Of a DNA stretch of 64,000 nt, positions 1 to 11,300 are shown in pieces (the stretch's first letter is position 1; each line of letters begins with the position of its first letter). Made by a program: the position numbers and the translations under genes. This DNA comes from Blasia pusilla (lineage: Eukaryota; Marchantiophyta; Marchantiopsida; Blasiales): positions 28,396,001-28,460,000 of the forward strand of contig CM114274.1 of NCBI GenBank assembly GCA_050084515.1, given 5' to 3'. A model generated the notes under the pieces. The model was not told the origin of the DNA. It saw nothing but the letters and a program-made list of their open reading frames with translations, and made no database searches.

Positions 1-24
1 CGTGGACTCCGAGATAGGTCAACT

Positions 25-498
25 GTGGCACCACGAGCTCAAGAAGGATACCGAGAGGCCGTGCCACAAAGACCTGCGTCTTCATATGCGGCTCAACAAC
101 ATCCGCCTAGTATTACTTGTTGGTCATGTGATGGAGCCCATCATCAGGGCGATTACACTCGTAAAGGTCATGGACGTATGCCTCACCATGGAGGAGGAGA
201 TGGTGTTGCACCAGGAGATTATCACTGTGACTATTGTCACGGGTATGGTCATACACGTGCCAAGTGTTTCAGCTTACATCCTCAGTTACGTCCAGACCAA
301 AGGCCAAAGAGGGCACTAGAGCAAGTAGTTGGTGTGGGTGGGCCTAGAGATTGTGCACCAAGTGGTCCCGTTGGGGGACGAGGAGCTGGAGTTGCCCGAC
401 AGGGTGGTGGAGCTGCCCGTGGAGGAGGTAGAGTACCACCACCTAGACGCGCCGAGGGAGACGTCGGACGTGAGGCTGGGATGGTTGCTCAAAAATAG
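25..498 (+). pseudogene. gag fragment with CCHC zinc knuckle
   Basis: The frame contains a perfect CX2CX4HX4C knuckle (CDYCHGYGHTRAKC, residues 68-81 of the open frame) of the kind that binds nucleic acid in retroelement Gag. About 35 residues earlier lies a second, degenerate knuckle (CWSCDGAHH, with the last Cys replaced by Thr). After the knuckle the frame is Gly/Arg-rich (GGRGAGVARQGGGAARGGG), a plausible RNA-binding tail. The protein is 5'-incomplete at the window edge, and the frame closes at 498 well before the protease block, so it is a fragment. The overlapping frames at 2-319 and 329-532 are shadows. Confidence 0.55.
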
Positions 499-815
499 CA
501 GCTACAAGAGCAGATTGCACTTATTACATTGAGGTTACCCGATGCCGGATCCATGGCATCGACATCATATGGAGCAGCCAAAGATATGGAGGATCCTCGT
601 TGGATGTGCGGGGTTGCCTAGATGGAGGCCACCGCAGTTGTGATGCGTGGAGTAGTCGTAGAGTTGGATTCACAGCAAGGGGAAGCCAGAAAACAGACTA
701 GGCTTCCTCAATCTTTCACATTGTCCGAAGCGATGAGGACCCCATCGATGGGTCCTCATCAAAATTCCTAGAGAGTTGGTGATGTTGTTGGTGTGCAGGC
801 ACGGAGGGCGATGTT

Positions 816-1334
816 ATGACGTTGGGGGTTACGCCCACTGAGGCTTTTCGTCTCGCCGCTTCATTATGTGAGCTCGGAGTTGGAGTTCTTGCATCACGTT
901 CAGAGGTGATTGCAGAGGAGGTAATGGACCTGCCCTTGGAGCGGATGCTCGGGCCGTCCACGTCAGATTCATGGCAGGCTGGGGTTGCTAGGATGGCGGA
1001 GATGCTTGCTAGACCCGCGATAGAGCGTGCCATGGCTTCTCGTGGTGTTGTGTTGCTGGATAACCAAGGAGAGGTCTTCCAATTGGTGAGTCCCGGAGGT
1101 AGAGCTTTTGGTCCGCAGCGCGTCTTGTTGGATTCAGGAGCGCAACCCGTGATGTTGGGGAAAACTTCATTCAAAGGATTGGGCTTCACAAGAGCCGATG
1201 TGGAGCGTTGTCCATTCCGGATATAGACATCCTTCGGTGGAGCGAGTACCACACAGTATATCACCCGACAAGAGGTCGTGGTGAGGATTTTCCCGGGGCA
1301 TCCTACAGATGAGCCCCTGGTGCGAGCCAAGGCG
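816..1334 (+). pseudogene. Retropepsin-like aspartic protease fragment
   Basis: The motif VLLDSGAQPVML lies near residues 103-114 (Asp106-Ser-Gly-Ala), the active-site signature of retroviral-type aspartic proteases that release Gag and Pol from the polyprotein. The upstream 80 residues are Leu/Ala-rich and probably linker. The frame stops at 1224-1226 but continues in the same frame past the TAG with protease-like sequence (ASTTQYITRQEVVVRIFPG) to about 1340, so the stop is probably a point mutation. No second half of the dimer-like fold can be verified by eye. Confidence 0.6.
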
Positions 1335-1437
1335 GTGTAGGTTCACGGGTGGTGACGAGTGCTCATCAGATGCGTGCCAAGATCGGCCCAGTAGTGTTCT
1401 TGTATGCGGCGAGTGTAGGTTCTAGAGCACATCGCCC

Positions 1438-1767
1438 GTGTCTATGGTAGACCAACTTGGTGCCCCATGCGGTGTTATGGAGGGCGTATGTGAGAGTGGA
1501 GCGCCCCTCCCATTTGTTAGTGGATCCCATTCTAGATCCAGGTCGACGATCACAGGCAGTGAGTCACCACCGTTCACTATGGTCAATAGGGTAGGCAAGC
1601 CGTGGGCAACCTTGCCCACGTTTGTGAGTTTTCCCGCTGCCTATGCATACAAGGAGGCCGATCTTGGCTTGGTTTGGGATGACCAGGTTCAGCGGTTGGT
1701 GGAGCCCAATGCCGACAAGAGAGAGCAAGCGATGGGATTTCCCACACAAGTGACAGCAGTACCTTGA
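1438..1767 (+). pseudogene. Unassigned polyprotein fragment downstream of the protease
   Basis: An open frame of 109 codons lies in the expected position for pol sequence after a gypsy protease. Its end (KREQAMGFPTQVTAVP) has the look of conserved polyprotein sequence, but I cannot assign it to reverse transcriptase, RNase H or integrase from recognisable catalytic motifs. It is included because it keeps the same orientation as the gag and protease blocks and the frame is compositionally coding-like. No start codon is implied. Confidence 0.3.
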
Positions 1768-1830
1768 GTGTCAGAGGCATCACGACGCCATGTCTTGGGT
1801 CTGAACTGCTAGACATGGATCCTTACCTTG

Positions 1831-3065
1831 GGAGTGGCTAAGCAGCGCCATATAAGATCGCGACAGATCACATACGGCGGGAACGGGGTATACCTCCAAG
1901 AGAGAGAGAGCTTGAGAGCTCATTCTCTCTTTGTTGAACCTCTTGGCATAAGGCGGAGGAGCTATGGTCCCTTGCCTTGTGAGTGTAATCCAAGCCTCTT
2001 ATTAGGAGAGTGGGTTTGGTTTGACATGAGGGAGAGTGCACACCTTTGAGAGCTATGGTGTGAGATGGTGTAGAGAAAGATTGGATCTTACTTCAATTAG
2101 AGATACTTTGGTACTTCTCGCCTCTATGTGTGGATGCCATGAGTAAGTATGGGATCGTGTGTGTTTGTGTGTGTATTCGATGACAGCGATGTATATTGTG
2201 TAGTGATGTGTATGCGCACGACAATATAAAAACCACAACAAAAGTCAATTGTAGTGCAAGACAAAGCTCATGGAAGAAAGAGGTGATGGAAAGATTACAC
2301 CACTAGTAATGAATTGTGCGTGAATAATAGTATCTTTCAAAGAGGAAAAGTCACGGTCTCTAGTGTATACATTTGTATAGAGATAATACAGCAAAGCACT
2401 TGAAAGTGTGGGACCCATATGAATGACCAAGTCCTAGTACCCAGTTTGTGACAATATCACCAAGAAAAAATCACGACAAACATCCAAAATTAGTTATTGT
2501 GCACACAAAATTTACATCGTCCTATTGACTGATTGTATCTTTATGTCACATGTATCTTGGGGCAGACTACTTAGATTCTTATTTGTGGTGTAACCTCAAA
2601 ATATCTTCAGATTTTTTGATTGTGTGCCATTTAATTTTTATAGTTTACATCATACTTGTCTATTTTAGGGTGTGGAAACCCTTGACAAAGTGCCTGATGC
2701 TCACAATTGCAAGACCCTCGGATTAGATATGTTTCAAGTGTTTGAGAGGTGTACAATAATGACACCCGAAAATATGAACATCATATTCATAACAACACCT
2801 TGCAGTATCCATTCATCATGCATTTTTAATGTCATTCCCATACTGATCCATATATTAACATCACATTTCTTTTGAGTTTATAATCATAGTGTCCAATTTA
2901 TGAATGTGTCTAGACTAAGCCTGTTTTGAGTTAGTCTACAAAATTACTCTAGGGAAAATTTAGGAGGAAGAAAGTCCACAAAATCACTCTTCCTTGAAGA
3001 TGAAACCACGAGGCTCATCAAGCAATGCAAGGGACCTATCATGTGGTGGCCATGCACAATCACCA
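1831..3065. other. Non-genic stretch
   Basis: No coding region is convincing here. A GT-rich stretch (about 2155-2175) and a GA run (about 1901-1911) are simple sequence. The part to about 2230 may be the untranslated 3' part of the gypsy-like remnant. Base composition becomes AT-rich after 2230. Confidence 0.5.
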
Positions 3066-3560
3066 CTACAGCATGGGTAGAATGTTGCCATCACACAATA
3101 TGCACCAGGTTAGGCATGTTGTGCCAAGCCTCGTGTCAATGCTGGTAGTACACAAGGAACTCAATTGAGGACAACAGTTCTCTATGGAGAACAACATATT
3201 ACCCTCAATGCATACCCTGCGAATGGCTCCAATCATGGACAACTCTCTTAAGTTGCACAGACGTGGCTTCGAATGGAAGCGCCCGTCACCAGAAGAGTGA
3301 ATCCAAAAGCCTGTATCGTGGCAAATCTGAAGTACCACAGTGTTGAAAACACCCAACCGAATGTAACAACTGATAGACCCTAGCCTCCCATCATACTCAC
3401 CCCACATCAACCATCTCAAAGAAAAGTAATATGTATGAGGCCTGCTAAATTCAGAGACACAAAATACTCCAGCGTCATGATTGTGCACAATAGCCCTACT
3501 GTAGACGATGCCCTCCACCATATCTAAAGGGAGTGTTGCAATGTGGTGCATGGTAGCCAC
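3066..3560 (-). CDS. Hypothetical open frame, 164 codons
   Basis: The open frame starts MATMHHIATLPLDMVEG and ends CDGNILPML. I do not recognise a family. It has a moderately hydrophobic middle (YYFSLRWLMWGEY) and several Cys residues but no zinc-binding spacing. There is no visible upstream promoter signal and no neighbouring gene to give context. The frame may be fortuitous; it is listed only because it is the longest open frame between 2 and 5 kb. Confidence 0.15.
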   Translation of the reverse strand: MATMHHIATLPLDMVEGIVYSRAIVHNHDAGVFCVSEFSRPHTYYFSLRWLMWGEYDGRLGSISCYIRLGVFNTVVLQICHDTGFWIHSSGDGRFHSKPRLCNLRELSMIGAIRRVCIEGNMLFSIENCCPQLSSLCTTSIDTRLGTTCLTWCILCDGNILPML

Positions 3561-5039
3561 ATAACCTTGCTAAATAACAAGGTAAGATTATTGAACAGTA
3601 AAGAACTTCAATGCTGACAACACCTTCACAATTCGGACGGGGCTATAAAAAGCTTTCAAATGTAGATGTACCAATCTCTCCATGTGTGCATTGCCCCTCT
3701 GTCTCTTCTCCTCTTCCCCAAATTCTTATACAACACCTCCACTTGTTAAATCCTCCACTTGTTAAATCCTGCACAAACATAAGATATCATAGCTCTAAAA
3801 AATGAGAGTGTCTCCCTTCTCGTAGGCATTCTGGCTAGAGCAGCCTCGGAGAGAGCCGCTGCAACAGAGAGAGCGGTCATGGCTGCAAACTGGCCGCGTA
3901 GAGGAGAGGGCAGCCGTGGTTGCAGACTAGCGATGTACACGAGAGAGCAGCCATGGCTGCAAAGCGAGGAACCGCGGCTGCTATAGCCGCAGGAGGGTGG
4001 ATGAACCGCGTGGAGGGGATAGATTCAATAGGATAGCAATTTCCCTAAACCGTAAGGACTTTGAGAAATGTACGTGGTGAACAACCCAAGGAGAGAAAAC
4101 GGTGACGGGATGTGTGAATTACAATAATCTATAGTAGGAACTGCGACATTCCATCCAAATTAGTTCAGTCAATGCCCCCATAGCTATTCTTTGAGGTTTC
4201 CACTCTTGATTCTGACCTGTTACCGACATGACACGCAACGGATTGGGCTCTGTGTCGAGGAACCAGAGCAATACACCAATCGACAAAGCAGCGGAGTGCA
4301 AGAATCTGAAACATCTATGAACATTCGCAGAAGATCAAGAAGAGGAGTGACTATGTTGAGGAGTTGCGCTTCTCCATGAGTAAAAGAGAAATCAATTTGT
4401 GAGAAGTACAAGGCACAGCAAAGGCACAAGCTTCGGGAAAAACAGAAGAGACATTGCAGCAAGCCTTCTTAAGATATACAATGAAGACCAGAATTTAAAA
4501 GGACAAGTACTGGATGGAGCACGGGGAGCAAATAGGGAGAGACATGTTTGCGACCACGACTTGTTTGCAGCTCAACCTCTAGAGCACCTGAGGAGCGGCT
4601 TCCTTAATTCGCACTCTCTAGTTTTCTTCAAAGTGCATCTCGGATATCGCCTTGGATCACATCAACTGCCTTCCAAAAAAGTTCATGTGGCCTCTCAATC
4701 TCCTCCTTTGCAACCTACGAATCTCTTCGTATTTGTGTTCTCTCTCTTTCCTCTCTTGGTATGCATTCTCCTCTCTCCCTTCCCACCGGCCCTTATGATC
4801 CGTCTAAAATTGAAACAAAATTGTAAGATACATTTAGAAAAGAGACTCGGGTTTGATCCGACGTTATGGGTTGTTTTTTCTTACTTTAATTAAGACACTA
4901 ATGCCCGTGCGATGCTGCATCAAATTTTAAAATGATTAAAAGTAATAATTTATTTTGAAATAATAAAATATGTCAGATTATTTGGTCGAAGACAATTGTA
5001 ATATTATCATTAGACAAAAAAATAAATAAATTTAAAACT
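3561..5039. other. Non-genic stretch with short local repeats
   Basis: A 16-bp tandem duplication (CCTCCACTTGTTAAAT, about 3738-3770) and a TATA-like CTATAAAAAG near 3643 are visible. Around 3830-3980 a motif of the type GAGAGAGCAGCCATGGCTGC recurs in diverged form. The open frames here (for example 4399-4893) show no family similarity I can recognise, and the sequence turns AT-rich after 4900. Confidence 0.4.
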
Positions 5040-5254
5040 ATATCCTTCTCCCGTGACTTTGTCATATCCTTGGGATATGATAGATAACTTAGTCATTTCT
5101 ACTACTATTTCAGTTCTTCATTTATGACTATTTGGGTTTTCTAAGTCATACAAAATTACTACATCAATATAGTCATACTTTTAGTCATTTCATTCATAAA
5201 TCATTCATAGTAGAGTCATAAAAACCATAGTTTTCTTCTAGTAGGGCACCATTC
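5040..5254. mobile_element. CACTA-type transposon terminus with subterminal repeats
   Basis: The sequence ends TTTTCTTCTAGTAG near 5254, the reverse of a CACTA-like end (CTACTAGAAGAAAA). The preceding 170 bp contain repeated TAGTCAT / AGTCATA motifs in both orientations, typical of the subterminal transposase-binding repeats of CACTA elements. The other end was not found, so this may be a truncated or non-autonomous element. Confidence 0.4.
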
Positions 5255-7601
5255 CGAATGAAAGACCAAGATTTAGCGATCTCCCCCATGGTGATCCAAT
5301 CATCCATCGCACTAGCAAATCACGTATGAGCATTAGTTTTCGTGAGTATCGAGAAGTCATTTGGCCAAAATCCTTCATCCCGTATCCTTACCCACTCATT
5401 TAATCTAAAAAGGAGGCCAGGTTACTATAACCCAAGATTGTCCTCCTTTCCGTCTTCCTTGTCTTAATTCCCTTCTTAATTTCAATTCTCCTCTTAATCT
5501 TTATAACGGCCTCTACAAGTAGGTCTTCTTATATTTTCTCGATAGGGATGGCTCCACATCCTCAACTTTTTCCGAGGAAAAGGCATCCACCTCAATATGT
5601 CACCTTATAATTCGTTATATATTTTTTTTTCTTAGTGCATTTGTACTATCATTAGGTTTATTTACCACTTAAGAACCTGGTGAAAGTGCTCACGGAAGCT
5701 CCCGTATATGTTTATTTTCATTTTTTTAAGTTTTCATATTACTACCTACAATTCATGCTACATACAATTTTTGGATAATTAATCGCCTTCTCAAATTTAT
5801 GTTAAACAGTGTAACATATTGAGGATTCAAAAGATGATGGATTCTCTAAACTGGAATATATACCTGGCATGGAATTTATAAGTGGCAAAGATCGATCAAC
5901 CCTCCACCAGTAGATTACATACATATCAAGTTTGAGTCCCGCGCCGAGTTTGAGCGTCCCGTACTGTAGTCTCGCCGTTGCCGGTGTGGCGCCTCTACGT
6001 ACTATCGACGTGCCATTTCCCGTCACGATCGCACGGACAGTTGACGCGTTGCCCGCGAAGTGGAACTCTGTGAGAGACGTTTCTGGAATCATCATATCAT
6101 GGAGAACGCACTCTATGGCCTGCAGCTCTGTCAAGCACAGGTTCACCGACATGGTACTCACTGCTTGAATGTGCAAGGAAGAACGCACGTTGTTACCTTG
6201 GTTTTCTTTATTTGGATTGAAAATTTTATTTCCATTGATCAGTTATCATTTTTCCAATTGTAATGAAGTTTTCTTTCGTTCTCTTTCGTCGCAGGTTCTC
6301 TCCGAAGGATCCGGATTTCTTTGTTTTCGGTCTTCATCGTCTCTTGCATAGCGCCTCTCTCAATAGTCGTCAGTGTAATTTCCTTGCATTTCTTGGAGAC
6401 TCGTAAAAGTGTGTTGTCAATGCAATGTGATGAACAAGCTCGGGTTTTTTTCTGCCAACATCCATGGGATTTGAACGTTCATTATCTGCTTACTGACCTT
6501 ATGTCCTACGGACGCCGTCGCTCAGAAAACCGTTTTTATGTTTCCTGTTAATTGTCATCTGTCTTTTTCCTCGTTCTCATTGCTCACTTATCTACTCAAA
6601 CGTTTTGCCTTTGCCGCAGTCACCGTGTCACTGTATTCCTTATATATTTGTCGGCAGTGCCTTTAAGTAGTAGACTTCTCCTGCTCAGTCTGCTCCTCAC
6701 CTCATTTCCTTTCTTACCGTAAATTTTACGATGCGAGAGTTACTCCGCAATCCTCACTTGATCTTCTCAATTGCATAAGCACCGTATTCGTTTGAGTATC
6801 GGGAGATCTGGATTTGGTTACGTGCACGAACTCTGCTTCGTAAAAGAAAGGGGAACGTAACGAATGGAGCATGATCTACTCTTAGGGTGACTCAGACATT
6901 CGATACGCGGTTTCCTGCCTCCGAAGCCTCCTCACGTTGTGTCATCTTGAAAGGTATGCCCAAAAACCTCTCCTTCCCCACGGTATTACTTGTCTCTATT
7001 GTTTGTCCATCCAGCTTGAAGGACAATAGGGGGGTTTTTAAGACTAAACTTTTCTGGTGCCATAGTATCAAATAATTGGCACGAGAATTCTTATACGCAA
7101 TTTCAAATATAACCATCTCCTTATATACGGGTATAACAATACGAGTTCATTCCCTCGTAACTATCATGGGTGGTTGGGTGACTCATTTACTCCTCACATC
7201 CTTTTGGTGTTTCCAATTTCTTTCATAATTTTTTTATGGAATGTCGGTTTTGGACTTGTTTGGGTTTGTTTCGATCGTCTTGACGAGCTCGTTCTTTTCA
7301 TATCAAACAGGTTTTCTAGTTTTTCTTCCTTATCTGCAGGGGCCTATTTTTGTACGGGTTTGTTTTAGGTCGATTTCTCGCAAAAATCTTCCTTGTTCTT
7401 CCAATTCCTTACCTTACTGTTTCGCCCCTACATACGTTTGCCATCTCCTTAAGGACATTAGAAATTCATATTCTTGAGCCAACTCTTTCAATGCCATATA
7501 GATCACTTTTCCTTTTCAATTGCTTTTTATATTTTTCTTATAGTAATTTTCAATCATAAATTCGATTTTGTCTAATCTTCATCTCTCCATCTAAATTTCT
7601 T
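5255..7601. other. Non-genic stretch, one CpG-rich island
   Basis: Mostly T-rich sequence without a convincing gene. A conspicuously CpG-rich patch at about 5935-6070 falls inside a minus-strand open frame of 128 codons (5802-6188). That frame (with FHFAGNASTVRAIVTGNG in the middle) could be a gene scrap, but I do not recognise a family. The T-rich part from 6200 probably includes the 5' region of the non-LTR element that follows. Confidence 0.35.
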
Positions 7602-8267
7602 TTGGACGGATTCCACTACTTTTTCTTTGCTCGTTATCCTCATACTTTCTCCAAACCATGTTTCATATGTCTTTTCGTGTCTTTGACTGACTTGCCTACC
7701 TTTATTTCTATGTCATCAGAGATGGAGTTGGATTCTCCATCTACTCGCTTATCTGGTTTTACACGCCCTCCTATAGTTGTAACCTCTCCCCCTGGTTCAC
7801 CTCCTCATCGTAGATCTCGCCATTTTCCTCCAGATGCTAATACACCCATTACACTCGCTACATTTCTTCAAGATTCTCCTCTTCTCCCTTCTTCGCCTTG
7901 TCCTATTGAGCCTAATCTTGATCCATTATTACCGAATCCTTCTACTTTGTCATCCCCACATATCTCATCTATGCCCTTGCTTCCAACTCCCATATATTCT
8001 ACCCGAATCTCCCCTCTTCCTCCTCCTCCTTCCCCAACCTACTTACCCCCTCATCGTCGGCCATCACCATCTCTTGCACCTCCTACCTCCTCTCCTTGTA
8101 ACCCTTCTACTTCTCCATTTGTACCAAAGGTTCGTTGCATACCTTGTGGTAAGGAGTTTGCTCCTAATGGGATCCAAAGACATCAGCGGTACTGTCGATC
8201 CATGCATTGGCCTTCAATCCCTAACCCGATACCACCTCCTACCGCACTCCCTACAACAACTGCTTGA
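7602..8267 (+). pseudogene. Non-LTR element N-terminal region: Pro-rich segment and zinc finger
   Basis: The open frame is very rich in Pro and Ser (for example LPPPPSPTYLPPHRRPSPS) and ends with a finger of the form CX2CX12HX4C (CIPCGKEFAPNGIQRHQRYC, about 8133-8196). N-terminal zinc fingers in R2-like elements help recognise the target DNA. The frame shifts to the next block at about 8260, where the 8264 frame carries on. The true start is uncertain; a methionine at 7713 (MSSEMELDS) is a good alternative to the one at 7602. Confidence 0.6.
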
Positions 8268-10279
8268 CCTGGTTAAGCCAAATTGATCTCCTTCGCTCTT
8301 TCCATCCAGGTCTTCCTTGTCCTAGACTCTACACTCGTATTCCTATTGCTCTTCGCCCCATCACCCAACAAGCTTTGCTTTTCCCATTAGAAAGGTTAGC
8401 CCGCGACCCCACAGATATAAATTTTTGGTATCTCCTATTACTCTTCCCACAATGGGTTTTAGTCCTTCCTCCAAGGGATGGTGCAATGAGTCATCGTGAA
8501 ACCTCCACACGTATTCAATGAATTATGTCTGGGGATTGGAAGAATCTTCACAATGAGCATGTACTTCGAGAAGAGGGCTTAGCTGCTACTCATCCCACTC
8601 AACATGCCAATCATGGGAGGCCTTCAATACAACAACGCCGACGAAGTCTACTTTTGGGGCAGGTTGGTGAGTTTTCACGTGTAGCTCGAGCATTGGGTCC
8701 TCTTTCTCCGGCAGTTCCAAGTGCAGCAATACTGGCTCTCTTAGAAGTTCTTCATCCTCCTTCAAGTGGCGATGCTCCATCTTTTATGGGAGACTATAGA
8801 GCAGATCTTGACTTGGAGCTTAACTTGGAGGTCTTCACAAGGGCTTTTCTGTTTACTTCTCGCTTATTAGCAAGCAGGCCATTAAGGATGATTTTTGAGC
8901 ATCTCCGCGATTGCTTTATCCCAACAGATTCAAAAAGTGGCTTTGTCTCTCGATATAAGGTGTGTGCACATATGGTGGTAGGTCGTCTCCCATTCTCTAT
9001 CTCTAGCCTCTTAGGGGCTTGTCGTTTGTTGGCTATGGATAAGCCTCCTTCAAGTGTGCGCCCTTTGGCTATTGGAGAGGTTTTATACCGCTTGGTTAGT
9101 CGATCCCTATGCTTGCAATTTTATCCTCACTTTAGTGCCCACTTATTTCCTCATCAATTTGGAGTGGCAACTCCTGGAGGTTGTGAGGCTGGAGTGCATG
9201 GGATTCGCTCCACTCTTGATATTCATCCAGATTGGGTAGCAATTCAAGTCAATATGGCTAACGCATTCAATTCAGTTTCTCGTGCGGCCATCTTTGAGGA
9301 ATTACATTGTGCAGGAGGAAAACTTGCGAGCCTCATTCTATTTGTTCGCTCCTTCTATGCCTATGATACGCCCATTATCTATTCCCATCATGCTACTTTT
9401 GGGGAATATATTATGCTACAATCAGCTTGTGGCACACATCGAGGTGATCCCATGGGGGCCCCAATATTTTCCATTGCCTATTTTTGTGCCCTTCGAGCTT
9501 CAGCACAAGCATTTCCATTTTGTCTTTTCCCTTCTATTGTTGATGACACTCACATTATAGGTCCTCCTTCTAAAGTGGTTCCTACTTATACCCATTTTGT
9601 GGAGCAACTCTCTTTCTTAAACCTTAAAGTCCAACCTAGTAAATGTGGAGTATGGTCTCCTTCATGCCTTCCCTCAACATTCACCCCACTTACTCTTGAT
9701 TTCCCCATCTACATTGAAGGGGTTAGAGTTCTTGGGGTCCCAATTGGCTTCATCGACTATGTCTCAAAGTTCTTGGATGAGAACCTTTTGAAAGACGTTG
9801 AATGGCTTCATTTATTACCTCATCTAGGGGATCCCCAAGTGGCTTATGGGATTCTCTCCCAATGTTTTCTACGACGTCCTTCGTACCCTCTTTGCACTTG
9901 TCCTCCCACTTCAAGGTTCTTACATCGGTTGGCCTCTTTTGATGCTTCTATCTTGGCAACTTTTGGTCAACTTCTTGGCCCAAATACCTTTGAGGGAGAG
10001 GATGGTATCTTTGCTTCACGACAAGCTATCTTACCTATTTCTTTTGGAGGGGTGGGACTGTCCTCCACAGTCGCATCTGCTCCCACAGTCTTTTTGGGGA
10101 GTTGGATGTTGGTAGCACCGATTATGGCTTCAAGGTTTCTCCAAGGAGATACACCTATCTTGATGGATTATATCGCCCATGTAGAGGAGGGGGACTTGTT
10201 ATTTGAACAACAATTGAGATCTGCTCGAGCTCTTCTTCCTCTTGCTACACAAGCAACTCTACCCCTTTCAGTCAACTGA
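8264..10279 (+). pseudogene. Reverse transcriptase of the non-LTR element, catalytically altered
   Basis: One frame runs through 8264-10279 and is broken only by TGA at 8519-8521. Reverse transcriptase landmarks appear in order: SSVRPLAIGEVLYRL (fingers), QVNMANAFNSVSR (motif A), GTHRGDPMGAPIFS (motif B), SIVDDTHIIG (motif C, about 9533-9562) and VRVLGVPIG. In motif A the catalytic Asp expected after the hydrophobic pair is Asn (AAT in place of GAT), so the copy should be inactive even without the stop. Motif C keeps both aspartates. The product would normally copy element RNA at a nicked chromosomal target. Confidence 0.8.
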
Positions 10280-10288
10280 TTACGAAAG

Positions 10289-11062
10289 GGCTTGATTGTC
10301 TTCAAGAGCATATCACTAAGAATCTGCATCAAATCAACTTTTCCAGCATTCTCTCCGAGGCATCCTCTGACGCTAATCGAGCTCGTCTACGTTCATGTCC
10401 GGGTACCGCAGCGGGGGCGTGGCTTACTGCAAATCCTCTTATTCTTCCATTTCATCTTCCTCGAAGTATATTCTCGACAGCTTTGCGGTTACGTCTTGGA
10501 TTTCCCCATCCTTCTCTCTTAGGTGTGCAGAATTGTGTATGTGGGGATTCCATTGATGCCAAGGACATCCATATTCTCCGATGTGCACATGGTGGAGAAC
10601 GAACGGCCACACATGATGTCATTAGAGAGGCGGTAGCATCGGTGGTTCGTACTGCAGGATACACCGTTGGGCAAGAGCAACTCCACGTCCTACCTTCAAC
10701 CACACAAGCAACCACTCGTCGGAGAGTGGATCTTGTTATGTCTCGAGGTGGATTGTAGACAGTAGGCTGATCCAACAAGTTCTGACTTGGTATGCCGAGC
10801 CGCACATACCAAAGGTTTGGCGGCCGAAGCTGCAGCAAGAATCAAAGAGTGAAGTTATGCTGTGAGACATGCGACTAATGGATTTATTCCTTTTGCAGTG
10901 GAAGTATTCCGTCATTTACATGTGTCTTTTGATACTTTCTTGAAAACATGTGCTCACCACTCCCTCGAGAATCATCACCTTGCCCCTTCCCGTAGTCCTT
11001 CTCTCCCGGTAGTTACTACTTATTTTTGGCAATACATCTCAGTGGCCTTACAACGTGTATAA
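10289..11062 (+). pseudogene. CCHC-like cluster and restriction-like endonuclease of the non-LTR element
   Basis: From about 10289 the coding frame is shifted relative to the reverse transcriptase. It reads SDANRARLRSCPGTAAGAWL, then a Cys/His cluster (CVCGDSIDAKDIHILRCAHGGERTATHD) and RRVDLVMSRGG, matching the CCHC plus PD-(D/E)XK-like endonuclease tail of site-selective non-LTR elements. A TAG at 10756-10758 and a shift break the frame, but related coding resumes at about 10865 (SYAVRHATNGFIPFAVEVF) to 11062. The nuclease would cut the target DNA for priming. Confidence 0.65.
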
Positions 11063-11300
11063 GCCTTGGCATTAATACGTCGTGCAGAGGTGGAAGGGGG
11101 TTTTCGTTCGCCTCGTCGTCTATTCACGACCAACCACTTGTGTTCTTGTCAGATTTGTTTCAGGCTATCAATCTTGTAACCCGTTGAGCGGGTGTTTGTG
11201 TTGGCATGCTGCCATTTTCTTTTTGCATTCTTGTATGCATTTTTTTACTCCTCTTTTGAATTGTTATTACCTTTCTTTTATAATAAAGTGGATATAATAT

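Larger units (their letters stand above)
1..1830 (+). mobile_element. Remnant of a gypsy-like LTR retrotransposon (gag-protease-pol)
   Basis: Three broken coding blocks follow one another on the plus strand: a gag C-terminus with a CCHC zinc knuckle (25-498), an aspartic protease block (816-1334) and a further polyprotein block (1438-1767). The order gag then protease is that of LTR retrotransposons. Reading frames are interrupted by stops and shifts. The left end runs out of the window and no LTR is recognisable. Assignment to gypsy rather than another LTR class rests on the DSGA protease with its long linker and is moderately sure. Confidence 0.6.
7602..11300 (+). mobile_element. Non-LTR retrotransposon with restriction-like endonuclease (R2/CRE/Dualen-like architecture)
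   Basis: Blocks in order on the plus strand are a Pro/Ser-rich N-terminus with one zinc finger, a reverse transcriptase, a CCHC-like cluster and a restriction-like endonuclease tail. No LTRs are seen. An AATAAAG signal near 11281 precedes the likely 3' end. The element is decayed by at least two frameshifts (near 8267 and 10280) and an in-frame TGA at 8519-8521. Clade assignment is tentative, because it rests on domain order rather than on a tree. Confidence 0.75.
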
